The position numbers and the translations under genes are program-made. The notes beneath the pieces were generated by a model. That model saw only the letters and a program-made list of their open reading frames with translations, made no database searches and was not told the DNA's origin. A stretch of DNA of 64,000 nucleotides, from contig NZ_CAESCM010000008.1 of the NCBI RefSeq assembly GCF_903166585.1, positions 1-64,000 on the forward strand, written 5' to 3'. Positions within the stretch are counted from its first letter, which is position 1, and each line of letters opens with the position of its first letter. Source of the DNA: Pedobacter ghigonis (GTDB lineage: Bacteria > Bacteroidota > Bacteroidia > Sphingobacteriales > Sphingobacteriaceae). This document shows, piece after piece, positions 26,306 to 35,029 of this stretch.

Positions 26306-28726
26306 TTAAAAAAGCGCAGGATATTTATTTGGATTAGCATCGTGCATCATCTGGTAAATGGTTTCAATTACATCATCAACTGAAGGTTTGCTAAAATAAT
26401 CGCCATCTGAGCCAAATGGTGGGCGGTGTGCTTTTGCTGTTAATGTTTTAGGCTGTCCGTCCAGATGAAAATAACCTTTCTGTTCTTCGAGCACCTTTTG
26501 CAAAATGTATGCAGACGCACCTCCAGGTACATCTTCATCAAGCACCAATAATTTATTGGTTTTAGCAAGTGAGCTTACACAAACATGATTGATATCGAAA
26601 GGTAAAAGCGTTTGCGGATCAATAATTTCGACAGAAATACCCAGGAATGCCAGTTCTTCTGCAGCTTCCTGGACAATTTTTAAAGAAGATCCATAAGAAA
26701 TAACCGTAATATCAGTTCCTTCTTCCAGCACCTCTGCTTTACCTAATGGAACCGTAAACTCGCCCACATTAACTGGTAATTTTTCTTTAAGGCGGTAACC
26801 GTTTAAGCATTCAATTACTACAGCAGGCTCATCAGCCCTAAACAAAGTGTTGTACATACCTGCAGCCTGAGTCATGTTACGCGGCACACACAGGTGCATG
26901 CCTCTTAATGAGCCAAGCAGCATACCAATTGGAGAACCCGAGTGCCAGATGCCTTCGAGCCTGTGGCCACGTGTACGCACAATAACCGGCGCTTTCTGAA
27001 TGCCTTTAGTACGGTACGAAAGCGAGGCTAAATCATCACTCAATACATTTAAGGCAAATATTAAATAATCTAAATATTGTATTTCTGCAATAGGTTTTAA
27101 ACCACGGAGTGCCAGGCCTATACCCTGACCCATAATGGTCATTTCCCTTATACCGGTATCGGTAATCCTCAACTCGCCATATTTGGCCTGTAAACCTGCA
27201 AAGCCCTGGTTCACATCACCAATATTACCTAAATCTTCACCAAAAGCTACCAAACGCTGGTCGCGCGCAAAGTTTTCGTTAAAACAAGCATTCAGCACTT
27301 CCCGGCCATCAATCATTTTAGAAAACTCATCATACACGGCATCCACCACAGGAATCATATCCGGGCTTTCCATTCCATCGGTATGCAATTTTGAGTTATA
27401 CCTGTCGTAATTTAATGGTTCCTGTTTTTTATACCATGCTAAAAGTTCATCACGCTCAGGCGAATTGATTTTTGTTGATAAACGAATGGCTTTACGGGCA
27501 GCACTAAATACATCTTTACGCTGTGCATCAGCGGTAGAAGCCAATGTAGCAGCTATTTTAGCAAGGTCAGGCTGGTGTTTAGCCATGGCGCTAACCAAAT
27601 CAACCACTTGCTTTTGCTCTGGTCTGATGCTATCCAAAAACTCGTTCCAGGCTTCTTTCTGGGCATTACGCACAAAAAGTTTGGCTTCTTTTTCAATTTC
27701 GAGAATTTCTTCTTCGGTAGCCACTGCCGAATCGAGCATCCAGCTACGCATTTTGAGGATACAATCGTGCTCATTTTCCCAGCCAAGGCGTTCTTTCGAT
27801 TTATACCTTTCGTGCGAACCCGAAGTAGAATGTCCCTGGGGCTGAGTAAGCTCGGTAACATGAATTAAAACCGGCACATGCTCATCTCGGCAAACCTTAA
27901 TGGCTTTTTCATAAACTTCGCAAAGGGCAGGATAATCCCATCCTTTCACTTTATAAATTTCATATCCCGGATTATCCGAATCGCGTTGAAATCCTTTTAA
28001 AACTTCCGAAATATCTTCTTTAGTGGTTTGATATTTTGCAGGTACAGAAATACCATAAGCATCATCCCAGATTGAAATAGCCATGGGTACCTGCAGCACT
28101 CCCGCAGCATTAATGGCCTCAAAAAACACCCCTTCTGATGTGGAAGCATTGCCTATGGTACCAAAAGCCACTTCATTTCCGTTAACCGAAAAGTGCTTTA
28201 AATAATCGAGTTCTTTATTCTCCCTGAATAATTTAGAGGCATAAGCCAAACCAACTAAACGGGCCATCTGGCCACCTGTTGGCGAAATATCAGAAGAGCA
28301 GTTTTTAATTTGGGTTAAATCGTTCCAGCTCCCATCTTCGTTAATAGACTGGGTTGCAAAGTGACAGTTCATTTGCCTGCCGCCCGAAAAAGGATCAGCA
28401 TCCTTAGCAGGGTTGGCATAAAGCTGTGCAAAGAATTCTTTAATTGTTGAAATACCCGTAGCAAACGCAAAGGTTTGATCGCGGTAATAGCCCGAACGCC
28501 AATCTCCGTTCTTAAATGCTTTCGCCATCGCCACCTGAGGTACTTCTTTACCATCGCCAAAAATGCCAAATTTAGCCTTGCCGGTTAACACTTCCCTTCT
28601 TCCTAAAACACTGGCCTGCCTGCTCTCAACAGCTATTCTGTAGTCGTTTATTACGATTGATTTAAAATCGTTAAAACTCAATTCAGCAGCATCAATAGCA
28701 TTGGTAATCAATTTTTCATTCTGCAT
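26306..28726 (-). CDS. Fused 2-oxoacid dehydrogenase E1 component (alpha + beta)
   Basis: An 806-residue thiamine-diphosphate enzyme in which the alpha and beta subunits of branched-chain-type E1 are joined. The alpha half (about 1-370) has CHFATQSINEDGS and IGNASTSEGVFFEAIN with the GxASTxEG ThDP region; the beta half (about 470-806) has FGEDLGNIGDVNQGFAGLQ and AEIQYLDYL. The enzyme decarboxylates branched-chain 2-oxoacids (or pyruvate) and passes acyl groups to E2 lipoate. Fused E1 is common in Bacteroidota. A TATATTTG -7 box at 28751-28758 on this strand precedes the start. ATG 28726 is preferred over one three codons upstream. E2/E3 genes are not nearby. Confidence 0.92.
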   Translation of the reverse strand: MQNEKLITNAIDAAELSFNDFKSIVINDYRIAVESRQASVLGRREVLTGKAKFGIFGDGKEVPQVAMAKAFKNGDWRSGYYRDQTFAFATGISTIKEFFAQLYANPAKDADPFSGGRQMNCHFATQSINEDGSWNDLTQIKNCSSDISPTGGQMARLVGLAYASKLFRENKELDYLKHFSVNGNEVAFGTIGNASTSEGVFFEAINAAGVLQVPMAISIWDDAYGISVPAKYQTTKEDISEVLKGFQRDSDNPGYEIYKVKGWDYPALCEVYEKAIKVCRDEHVPVLIHVTELTQPQGHSTSGSHERYKSKERLGWENEHDCILKMRSWMLDSAVATEEEILEIEKEAKLFVRNAQKEAWNEFLDSIRPEQKQVVDLVSAMAKHQPDLAKIAATLASTADAQRKDVFSAARKAIRLSTKINSPERDELLAWYKKQEPLNYDRYNSKLHTDGMESPDMIPVVDAVYDEFSKMIDGREVLNACFNENFARDQRLVAFGEDLGNIGDVNQGFAGLQAKYGELRITDTGIREMTIMGQGIGLALRGLKPIAEIQYLDYLIFALNVLSDDLASLSYRTKGIQKAPVIVRTRGHRLEGIWHSGSPIGMLLGSLRGMHLCVPRNMTQAAGMYNTLFRADEPAVVIECLNGYRLKEKLPVNVGEFTVPLGKAEVLEEGTDITVISYGSSLKIVQEAAEELAFLGISVEIIDPQTLLPFDINHVCVSSLAKTNKLLVLDEDVPGGASAYILQKVLEEQKGYFHLDGQPKTLTAKAHRPPFGSDGDYFSKPSVDDVIETIYQMMHDANPNKYPALF

Positions 28727-28750
28727 AGTAATCAAAGATTGGTTGCGGCA

Positions 28751-28758
28751 AATATAGA
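28751..28758 (-). promoter_or_regulatory. -7 box (TATATTTG) of the fused E1 gene
   Basis: A perfect TAnnTTTG on the minus strand, 24 bp upstream of the E1 start. It shares the intergenic region with a divergent box for the DUF1573 gene. No matching TTG at the -33 spacing was found. Confidence 0.55.
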
Positions 28759-28852
28759 CAAAATTAAAAGTTTGCCTTTATCCTCTTATGTAAAATTATA
28801 TATGGAATTGTAAAATATAATTGGAATAGTTTTTGTTTTAATTTGAAAACAT

Positions 28853-28860
28853 TAAATTTG
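28853..28860 (+). promoter_or_regulatory. -7 box (TAAATTTG) of the DUF1573 gene
   Basis: A perfect TAnnTTTG 36 bp before the ATG. A TTG lies 17 bases upstream (28833-28835), slightly closer than the usual spacing. Confidence 0.55.
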
Positions 28861-28896
28861 TTTGAGTAATTTAAAAATAAAATACACCCACATAAC

Positions 28897-29289
28897 ATGA
28901 AAAAGATCTTAGTATTATTCGCTTTTGTATTAGGTTTTGGTATTGCTGCAAACGCACAAACTAAACCTGCTGAATTTAAGTTTGAGTCGGAAACACATGA
29001 TTTTGGTAAAATTGTTTTAAACAAACCAGTAACTTACGATTTTAAATACACCAACGTTGGCGAAGAGCCGTTAATTATCAGCAAAGCTGAAGCAAGCTGT
29101 GGCTGTACAGTTCCTAAATATACTTCTACTCCACTTAAAAAAGGTGAAACAGGTGTAATTTCGGTAACTTTCAACGCTGCCGCTGGCCCATCTACTTTCT
29201 CTAAAGCAGTAACTATTACTTCTAATGCAAAAACACCGATTAAAGTACTTTACATTAAAGGCGAAACCGTTGCACCAGCTTCAAAGTAA
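28897..29289 (+). CDS. DUF1573 secreted protein
   Basis: A 130-residue protein with a signal peptide (cleavage after AANAQ) and one DUF1573 domain, an immunoglobulin-like beta-sandwich with the motifs HDFGKI, FKYTNVGEEPLIISKAEASC and the ASCGCTVP cysteine pair. The fold is related to ASPM/SPD-2/Hydin domains; no activity is established. It is the core-genome relative of the two DUF1573-containing proteins in the island at 35 and 39 kb. A strong terminator follows. Confidence 0.88.
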   Translation: MKKILVLFAFVLGFGIAANAQTKPAEFKFESETHDFGKIVLNKPVTYDFKYTNVGEEPLIISKAEASCGCTVPKYTSTPLKKGETGVISVTFNAAAGPSTFSKAVTITSNAKTPIKVLYIKGETVAPASK

Positions 29290-29310
29290 TTTTTTAAACG
29301 ATATTATTTT

Positions 29311-29342
29311 AAAAAGTCCCGATTTTCATCGGGACTTTTTTA
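29311..29342 (+). terminator. Intrinsic terminator between the DUF1573 and aminotransferase genes
   Basis: Stem AAAAGTCCCGAT / ATCGGGACTTTT with a very short loop, followed by T residues. The T run runs directly into the -7 box of the next gene at 29341. Confidence 0.88.
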
Positions 29343-29348
29343 TTTTTG
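29341..29348 (+). promoter_or_regulatory. -7 box (TATTTTTG) of the aminotransferase gene, overlapping a terminator
   Basis: A perfect TAnnTTTG that begins inside the T tract of the preceding terminator and ends 4 bases before ATG 29353. If used, the transcript would be leaderless or have a leader of only a few bases. Confidence 0.6.
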
Positions 29349-29352
29349 TGCC

Positions 29353-30552
29353 ATGCCAAAAATTTCACAAAAAGGCGTGCAGATGCCTGCATCGCCCATT
29401 AGAAAGTTAACTCCATTTGCTGATCAAGCTAAAAAAGATGGTAAAAAGGTTTACCATTTAAATATTGGCCAGCCTGATATTGAAACACCGGAAGGGATGT
29501 TAAATGCCATTAAAAACATTGATTTTAATGTTTGGGCCTATACACCATCAGAAGGTACACTTGCCTACCGCTTAAAACTTACCGAATACTACAATAAACT
29601 GGGTTACAACATTAGCCCCGAAAATATACTGGTAACGGTTGGTGGCTCTGAAGCCATTACCATTGCCATGCAAACCTGTGTAAATGAAGGTGATGAAATC
29701 ATTATCCCTGAGCCATTTTATGCCAATTACAATGGCTTTGCCTGCATGAGTAACGTTGTGGTAAAACCTATTTTATCGTATATCGAAAATGGTTTTGCAT
29801 TGCCTCCAATTGCAGAATTTGAAAAGCTGATTACCGAGAAAACCAAAGCGATTATTATCTGTAACCCGAATAACCCAACAGGTTATTTATACTCGAGAGA
29901 AGAACTTGAAGCTTTAAAAACACTTTGTGTAAAATACGACCTGTTCTTGTTCTCAGATGAGGCTTACCGCGAATTCTGTTACGATGGAAGAGAATTTATT
30001 TCTCCGATGCATTTAGATGGCCTTGATGAAAATGTGGTGATTATGGATACGGTATCGAAGCGTTACAGTGCCTGTGGTGCCCGTTTAGGCTGTTTAATTA
30101 CTAAAAACAAAGAGGTAATTGCTTCGGGATTAAAATTTGCACAAGCGAGGTTAAGTCCGGGTATGGTAGAGCAGATTGCAGGCGCAGCTGCTGTTGATAC
30201 GCCAGATAGCTACTTTGAAAAGGTAAATACCGAATATACTTTACGCCGCGATACTTTAGTTGGGCGTTTAAATAATATTGAAGGTGTTTTCTGTCCTAAT
30301 CCAGGTGGTGCATTTTATGTGGTGGCTAAATTCCCAATCGATGATGCAGATAAATTCTGTCAGTGGATTTTAGAAGAATTTAACCACAATAACCAAACGG
30401 TGATGATGGCACCTGCTACAGGTTTCTATTCTACACCAGGATCGGGTAAAAATGAAGTACGCATGGCCTATGTGTTGAATACGGATGATTTAAATGCTGC
30501 CATGGATTGTTTGGAAATCGCTTTACAAGAATATCCTGGAAGACAAGTATAG
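29353..30552 (+). CDS. Pyridoxal-phosphate-dependent aminotransferase, class I/II (aspartate type)
   Basis: A 399-residue fold-type I PLP enzyme. Motifs are LNIGQPDIETP near residue 35, GGSEAITIAMQ (PLP phosphate region), ICNPNNPTGYLYS with the PLP-contacting asparagine, SDEAYREFCYDG, and the PLP lysine in MDTVSKRYSACGARLG near residue 237. It is probably an aspartate or aromatic aminotransferase; substrate cannot be fixed by eye. It is about 7 kb from the aromatic gene block, which lacks its own aminotransferase, so a role in Phe/Tyr synthesis is possible but unproven. A second in-frame ATG at 29383 exists; the first is favoured by homologues. Confidence 0.9.
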   Translation: MPKISQKGVQMPASPIRKLTPFADQAKKDGKKVYHLNIGQPDIETPEGMLNAIKNIDFNVWAYTPSEGTLAYRLKLTEYYNKLGYNISPENILVTVGGSEAITIAMQTCVNEGDEIIIPEPFYANYNGFACMSNVVVKPILSYIENGFALPPIAEFEKLITEKTKAIIICNPNNPTGYLYSREELEALKTLCVKYDLFLFSDEAYREFCYDGREFISPMHLDGLDENVVIMDTVSKRYSACGARLGCLITKNKEVIASGLKFAQARLSPGMVEQIAGAAAVDTPDSYFEKVNTEYTLRRDTLVGRLNNIEGVFCPNPGGAFYVVAKFPIDDADKFCQWILEEFNHNNQTVMMAPATGFYSTPGSGKNEVRMAYVLNTDDLNAAMDCLEIALQEYPGRQV

Positions 30553-30618
30553 TATAAAATGGAAGATGGATAATGGAAGATAAGTTTAAATTGGTTAATT
30601 GTTTAGAGGATCTTTACA

Positions 30619-30650
30619 GTTAATCAATTTAAACAATTAACCAGTTAACC
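30619..30650. repeat. TTAACC-type 32-bp intergenic repeat
   Basis: Near identical (one base) to the copy at 30734-30765, and similar to 18217-18248. Both copies near here sit between the aminotransferase gene and tmRNA. The region 30553-30823 otherwise holds CAGTTTGCAATTGG-like low-complexity sequence. Confidence 0.55.
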
Positions 30651-30733
30651 TTGATGCAGTTTGCAATTGGTAGTTTGCAGTTACTAATGACCAATGAGCT
30701 ACTGAACCAGTTGGGAATTTGATGGGGAAGACA

Positions 30734-30765
30734 GTTAACCAATTTAAACAATTAACCAGTTAACC
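30734..30765. repeat. TTAACC-type 32-bp intergenic repeat
   Basis: Second copy upstream of tmRNA; it ends 11 bp before the tmRNA promoter box. Confidence 0.55.
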
Positions 30766-30775
30766 AATAAATTTG

Positions 30776-30783
30776 TATATTTG
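30776..30783 (+). promoter_or_regulatory. -7 box (TATATTTG) of tmRNA
   Basis: A perfect TAnnTTTG about 40 bp upstream of the mature tmRNA 5' end, which would leave a short 5' precursor for RNase P removal. Confidence 0.6.
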
Positions 30784-30823
30784 TAGTTCTGCTTTGCAAT
30801 TGATAGTTGCAAACTGAAAACCC

Positions 30824-31188
30824 GGGGCCGTTCTTGGATTTGACAGGGTGGCGAAGGTTATGTTAGCATGCAGTGCGTTGTTCGGAGAGCACTTAAAGTG
30901 AACGATCACATTTTAATTGGCGAAAATACTTACGCCTTAGCTGCCTAGTTTAGAACTACGCTTAGCTTTTGTCCCTCTAACTGCTGCATTGTTGGGTTAG
31001 AATCTGGGGCATCGAAACAACAAAGCTGGCTTTAAGGAGATGCGACTTAAAGTGAGATAAAGTATCTAAGGATTTAAATAAGGTCGGTTTTCAGCCGGTT
31101 TATTTCCCGAAAATCAATTGAAAAATAAGCATGTAGAAGGTATAATTTATCTCACAACTGGACAAGGGTTCGACTCCCTTCGGCTCCA
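30824..31188 (+). ncRNA. ssrA: Transfer-messenger RNA (tmRNA)
   Basis: The RNA that rescues stalled ribosomes and tags the nascent protein for degradation. The 5' end GGGGCCG pairs with the 3' CGGCTCC (discriminator A at 31188; CCA not encoded), forming the tRNA-like acceptor stem. The T-arm is GGGTTCGACTCCC. The tag frame reads GENTYALAA followed by a TAG stop (from about 30919), the usual ALAA ending for protease recognition. The 365-nt length is normal. The last ~22 bases are repeated at 43183-43205, marking ssrA as the target of an integrated island. Confidence 0.96.
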
Positions 31189-31189
31189 C
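31167..31189. other. att site inside the ssrA 3' end
   Basis: The 23-bp stretch starting GGTTCGACTCCCTTCGG and ending TCCAC forms the T-arm and acceptor 3' strand of tmRNA and recurs at 43183-43205 with one mismatch. The 3' end of tmRNA is a known target for tyrosine recombinases, so this is the likely left attachment site. Confidence 0.85.
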
Positions 31190-31222
31190 TGGAATCAGTA
31201 TCAGAAATCACTGAAAAACATT

Positions 31223-31262
31223 AAAAGCCTGCAAATCAACAATTTGCAGGCTTTTGTTTTTT
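31223..31262 (+). terminator. Terminator downstream of tmRNA inside the island edge
   Basis: A 14-bp near-perfect stem AAAAGCCTGCAAAT / ATTTGCAGGCTTTT with a short CAACA loop is followed by GTTTTTTGG. It lies 35 bp after ssrA and on the island side of the att site, so it would have been brought in, or taken over, on integration. Confidence 0.85.
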
Positions 31263-31450
31263 GGTATTTAGTGGCTTTTTTGACCAAAAAACGCATATAA
31301 GAGGTGAGTCAAGCGGTGAGTCGAACTACGAAAGTTTCGGACTCACCGCTTTAGGGGTTAACAAACTGTTAATCAACTAGTTTACCTTGTACACATCTTG
31401 ACTTTTTTTGACTGCAATCTTAACTTTATTTCACCTTTAAGATTACTTTT

Positions 31451-32263
31451 ATGAAAAGAAATTTCAGTTTACTATTCTTTCTTAAGAAAGGAAAAACAGA
31501 TCAAGAGGGTACATCCTCCATCTACATGAGGATTACAATCGAAAAAAAACGGGTTGATCTTGCTACGGGCAAACAGTGTCTTGAAGTAGACTGGCTGAAC
31601 GGCAAATTATTGGGACATTCCTTTCAGGCAAAAACTATTAACCTATACCTAAGACAGTTGGAATCAAAAATACATGAATCCCACAGAAACCTAATAATGC
31701 TCGGCGAACAGATAACCGCACAAAGCCTGGCAGACGATTTTTTAGGAAAAGGTAGAAAAATAAAGAAACTCACAGAAGTTTTTGAAGAACACAACAGTGA
31801 AATGACAGAACTTGTTGGTATTGAATTTGCGCCAATGACCCTGTTGCGTTACCAGACTGCTTTAAGACATTTAAAACAATATCTAAAAGAAAAACACAAA
31901 ATTTCAGACATTGACATCAGGAAGATTGATCACCAATTCATAACCGACTACGAATTCTTTTTGAGGACGACCAGAAAATGCAACAACAATTCAGCAGTAA
32001 AATACATCAAGAACTTGAAAAAAGTAATCAAACGCTGCCTTGCAAACGGATGGTTGATACGAGATCCTTTCGCCAATTTCAAGGCAAAAGTCAAAGTTGT
32101 AGACCGCCCTTGCCTCTCTGAAGAACAGGTTACTGCTTTAGCATCCCCTGCCGATATGCCTTTACCATACAGCCTCCAAAAAAATAGCAAGGTCTGTGCG
32201 ACTGTAATCAGCGCTTTAAATTCTGTTTTCTCTGTTAACCCATTCATGGTCTTAAGTTTTTAA
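31451..32263 (+). pseudogene. Truncated tyrosine recombinase (integrase)
   Basis: 270 residues that match only the front part of Bacteroidota tyrosine integrases: an arm-type DNA-binding domain (about 1-85, RKRNF... LLFFLKKGKTDQEG, with KKRVDLATG) and the core-binding SAM-like domain (about 105-215, LLRYQTALRHLKQYL). The homology runs into the start of the catalytic domain (CLSEEQVTAL, near residue 230) and then breaks off. The catalytic Arg, His-x-x-Arg and Tyr are absent. The last ~40 residues look unrelated and overlap the start of a possible minus-strand gene. The enzyme cannot be active; it is a remnant of the element that integrated at ssrA. Confidence 0.82.
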
Positions 32264-32283
32264 GGGAGCGGTTGCCCGCTCCC
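32264..32283. other. GC-rich hairpin at the integrase/DUF932 junction
   Basis: GGGAGCGG and CCGCTCCC form an 8-bp stem with a short loop. It lies between the integrase remnant and the DUF932 fragment and is not followed by a T run on either strand. Confidence 0.4.
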
Positions 32284-32289
32284 GAATAA

Positions 32290-32640
32290 TCAATTTAACT
32301 GAAAGGCTACGTTGCCGTTTTTGCCGAGTTCCAGACACAGGTCAAATGCTGACTGTCCCCGCTGTTTGGCTGTACCCTCGATGATGGATTTAAACTTGGC
32401 TTCTCCGTCTTTAAATTTGCGTGCGTTCTGATAGTAGCCCGTTACGGCATTGTAAGCCCCGAACAGTGTTCCTTTTGTGGTATCTAAGACTTGCGAGGGT
32501 GCACTCATGGCATAACTGTAGACTTCGTCCACGATGTTTTTGTAAACGCTGGATGCCTCGTCCACCAGTCCTTTTTGCAATTTGTCCAAAACTTCCTTGT
32601 TTGGAGCCACTACCATGCACTTCCCAAAATTCAGACCAGT
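32290..32640 (-). pseudogene. DUF932 (phage/plasmid-like) protein, C-terminal fragment
   Basis: The minus-strand frame encodes a C-terminal DUF932 tail of ~115 residues: TTKGTLFGAYNAVTGYYQNA, then FKDGEAKFKSIIEGTAKQRG and FDLCLELGKNGN. Full-length relatives are about 300 residues or more and are common on Bacteroidota plasmids and conjugative elements. Upstream of about 32640 the frame continues open but no longer resembles the family, so the 5' part was lost in a rearrangement. It marks the left arm of the island as a mosaic of mobile-element pieces. Confidence 0.75.
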
Positions 32641-32793
32641 TAAAAGTAGAATTCTAGATAGTTCCGGTGTAATCGGAAAGCAGACCAAAATTGGGGAAGA
32701 ATCACTTTCTCTGAAATACGCACCTGTGTGAAAAAACAATTTTAATTTGGAAATGTGACGACTATATATTAATTTTAAGCATAATCTAATCTC

Positions 32794-33225
32794 ATGGACT
32801 CTCATATATTTACATCGACTTCTAAGCGAATTGCTTTAATACTTATTTTAGCTGGGCTTATCTCACCACTATCTGTCTTATTAGGGAATTTTATGCCGAC
32901 CTCTTATTCATTTGGCGCTTTACATACAACTGATGTGGTTTCTTTTTCAGGGCTTACCATTTTATTTATTTCAATTAGCAAACTTATTGTCGGCTTTGGT
33001 ATCTTGGGAGACAAACCTTGGGCAATAAAAATTGGCTATTTGGACGCTTTAGTGAGCATGTTTATTTATCTATTCTTTTCTGTTGAACAATTCGTAACCA
33101 TAGATCCCTTGGCTAATAGAAAGATAACATTTGAAATTCTTTTTTTAATTCCTTATTTAATTTGGATGGCAAGAATGTATCACGGTCATTCTAAAAAAAC
33201 GTTATCTGCTTTGAAGGGTAGTTAG
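32794..33225 (+). CDS. Hypothetical four-helix membrane protein
   Basis: A 143-residue protein with about four membrane segments (roughly 12-32, 50-70, 80-100 and 112-130) and short loops. No family is recognised. It overlaps the end of the O-antigen-ligase-like gene on the other strand by 24 bp, tail to tail. It is A/T rich like the rest of the island cargo. It could be an immunity-type membrane protein, given the bacteriocin-like genes nearby, but nothing in the sequence shows that. Confidence 0.6.
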   Translation: MDSHIFTSTSKRIALILILAGLISPLSVLLGNFMPTSYSFGALHTTDVVSFSGLTILFISISKLIVGFGILGDKPWAIKIGYLDALVSMFIYLFFSVEQFVTIDPLANRKITFEILFLIPYLIWMARMYHGHSKKTLSALKGS

Positions 33226-35019
33226 TAAATAAATTTCTGTTTTTAAATTGTCTATCAGATCTTCGTCACCTACTGCTTCAAACGAGGCGATTTGCTTTGC
33301 TAACATCTGAAACTGTACGGTTTTATTTTTTTCATGGTAAAACTTCGCCAATAAATATTTCGGATATAAAAGGTTCGGGCAATTATAGTTGATCTTTAGA
33401 AGTACCTGTTCAGTCTTTTTGAAATTATGCATGTGGTTATAATACGATGCTAGATGATAATAGTATTCTTTTTCAGGTAAATTCAGTATTCCATTTTCTA
33501 ACAATGATATAGCAACCATTGGTCTGTTTAGTCTAAAGTTAAGGCTCGCATAGTTCAAAGTGTAAGTTGGATCATCTTTGATGAATGGAAAAAGCTTTTC
33601 GTACTTTAAAAGAGCTTCCTTGTTGGTGAGTCTACTGCTAAACGCCGAGAATGTGCTAAATGCGCGATAGCGAACTGTTGATAAAACTAATATACAAAGT
33701 GCAATTATGCAAAAAGTATATGGCAAAATAACACCCAAGCTTCTTTGGATACTTACGGGTGTTGCGGGTTCCTGCTTTGCCGCGATTATAGCAATTAGAA
33801 TCACACAAAGTGATTGAATTTCGACCGTCGATGAGGGATATGAGAACAAGCCACAAATGAGTATGCTTAATAACGAAATATAGAATGGTAAAACATTTGA
33901 ATTATTGCTGTATTTGTTATTAATCAATGGTTTTAACAAATACACAAATATTAAGAGATATAAAACTAGCCCGACTATTCCAACTTCGCAAAGGATCTGC
34001 AAGTAGTCGTTGAATGCAAATCTCACATCATCAGCGGATTTAATAAACGAACTGTGAGGGTTCATTTGAAAGTAATCCATTTGCATGTTCTGATAGTTTA
34101 CACCAAAAAAGCCTTTCCCAACGCCGAAGAAAGGTTTTTTTAGAAATAATTCAAAGCTCCTCATCCAGATGAAAAGTCTTCCGACGGATGAAGGGTATTT
34201 ATAATTATATAGAACCAGTGATGAAAATAAAAGTAATACTGATAGTAAGGAGATAGTTTTTGTATTCAGAAACCCAACTAATTTCTCATAGTAGTGTAGG
34301 ATTCCTATGATAGATGACGTTATAAATATAGCGATCCAAGCGGACCTGGAATCACCGATAATTACAAGATATGCAAAGGTCATTGTAAGAAAAGAAAAGA
34401 CAATTTTCAGGAATAACGGTATTTTACTCCAATATTCTAAAAGTAAAAATAAAAGTAATGGAAATAACGAGCTTAAGTGAATTATATACGGACCAGGATT
34501 AAAAAATAAGCCACTAACTTTGAAATTTAGATTGAACGATTCTAACAATCCTAAGACCTGACACATTCCTATCATCAGTTGAATAATAAAAATCAATAGA
34601 AAAGGGGATGCAAGAATAGATCTTGACTTTATTGGGAATGACACCACTCTTACCAGGAAGTATAATAATATGTAATTGACACTTTTCGAAATTGAAAAGA
34701 AAACCAAGTAGGACCAATCGAACTGATGGTATGACCTGAAGCCTATGAACAAAAAATATCCAATAACGGCTATATCAATTTTAGTAAGCTGTATGCCCCT
34801 CCCTTTCAAAATTTGTGCACCAAAAATAAGGATTGTGAACAGTGCAGATGATATAAGTATGTAGAGTTCCCTGTAGTTTATCAAATGATTCGGCAGATCG
34901 TCATCATACGTACTTGACCCAAACATCAACATTAAAATTGTAACCACGTAGATTACATTAGCAACTTTGGGTTTATGAATTAGTGAGATGCCTGGAGTAT
35001 TTCGGATAAATCTTATCAC
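33202..35019 (-). CDS. O-antigen ligase-like (Wzy/WaaL/PglL) membrane protein with C-terminal TPR
   Basis: A 605-residue polytopic protein with about ten to twelve membrane segments in the first ~460 residues and a C-terminal tail (about 470-600) with TPR-like helices (NYASLNFRLNRPMVAISLLENG). The Wzy_C ligase region shows DSRSAWIA, KPFFGVGKGFFG and FAFNDYLQILCEVGIVGL. The usual histidine of the HNDYLQ ligase motif is a phenylalanine here. Known relatives join glycans to lipid A or to proteins. It is the last gene of a four-gene minus-strand operon with two bacteriocin-like precursors and DUF1573, so glycosylating these peptides is a hypothesis. Confidence 0.75.
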   Translation of the reverse strand: MIRFIRNTPGISLIHKPKVANVIYVVTILMLMFGSSTYDDDLPNHLINYRELYILISSALFTILIFGAQILKGRGIQLTKIDIAVIGYFLFIGFRSYHQFDWSYLVFFSISKSVNYILLYFLVRVVSFPIKSRSILASPFLLIFIIQLMIGMCQVLGLLESFNLNFKVSGLFFNPGPYIIHLSSLFPLLLFLLLEYWSKIPLFLKIVFSFLTMTFAYLVIIGDSRSAWIAIFITSSIIGILHYYEKLVGFLNTKTISLLSVLLLFSSLVLYNYKYPSSVGRLFIWMRSFELFLKKPFFGVGKGFFGVNYQNMQMDYFQMNPHSSFIKSADDVRFAFNDYLQILCEVGIVGLVLYLLIFVYLLKPLINNKYSNNSNVLPFYISLLSILICGLFSYPSSTVEIQSLCVILIAIIAAKQEPATPVSIQRSLGVILPYTFCIIALCILVLSTVRYRAFSTFSAFSSRLTNKEALLKYEKLFPFIKDDPTYTLNYASLNFRLNRPMVAISLLENGILNLPEKEYYYHLASYYNHMHNFKKTEQVLLKINYNCPNLLYPKYLLAKFYHEKNKTVQFQMLAKQIASFEAVGDEDLIDNLKTEIYLLTTLQSR

Positions 35020-35029
35020 ATCCCATTTC

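Noticed and set aside
31118..31300. Open frame across the tmRNA 3' end
   Set aside because: It lies within the tmRNA and its terminator; a shadow of an RNA gene.
32794..33225. Calling this membrane protein a bacteriocin immunity protein
   Set aside because: Only its location suggests it; no sequence feature supports it, so it is left as hypothetical.
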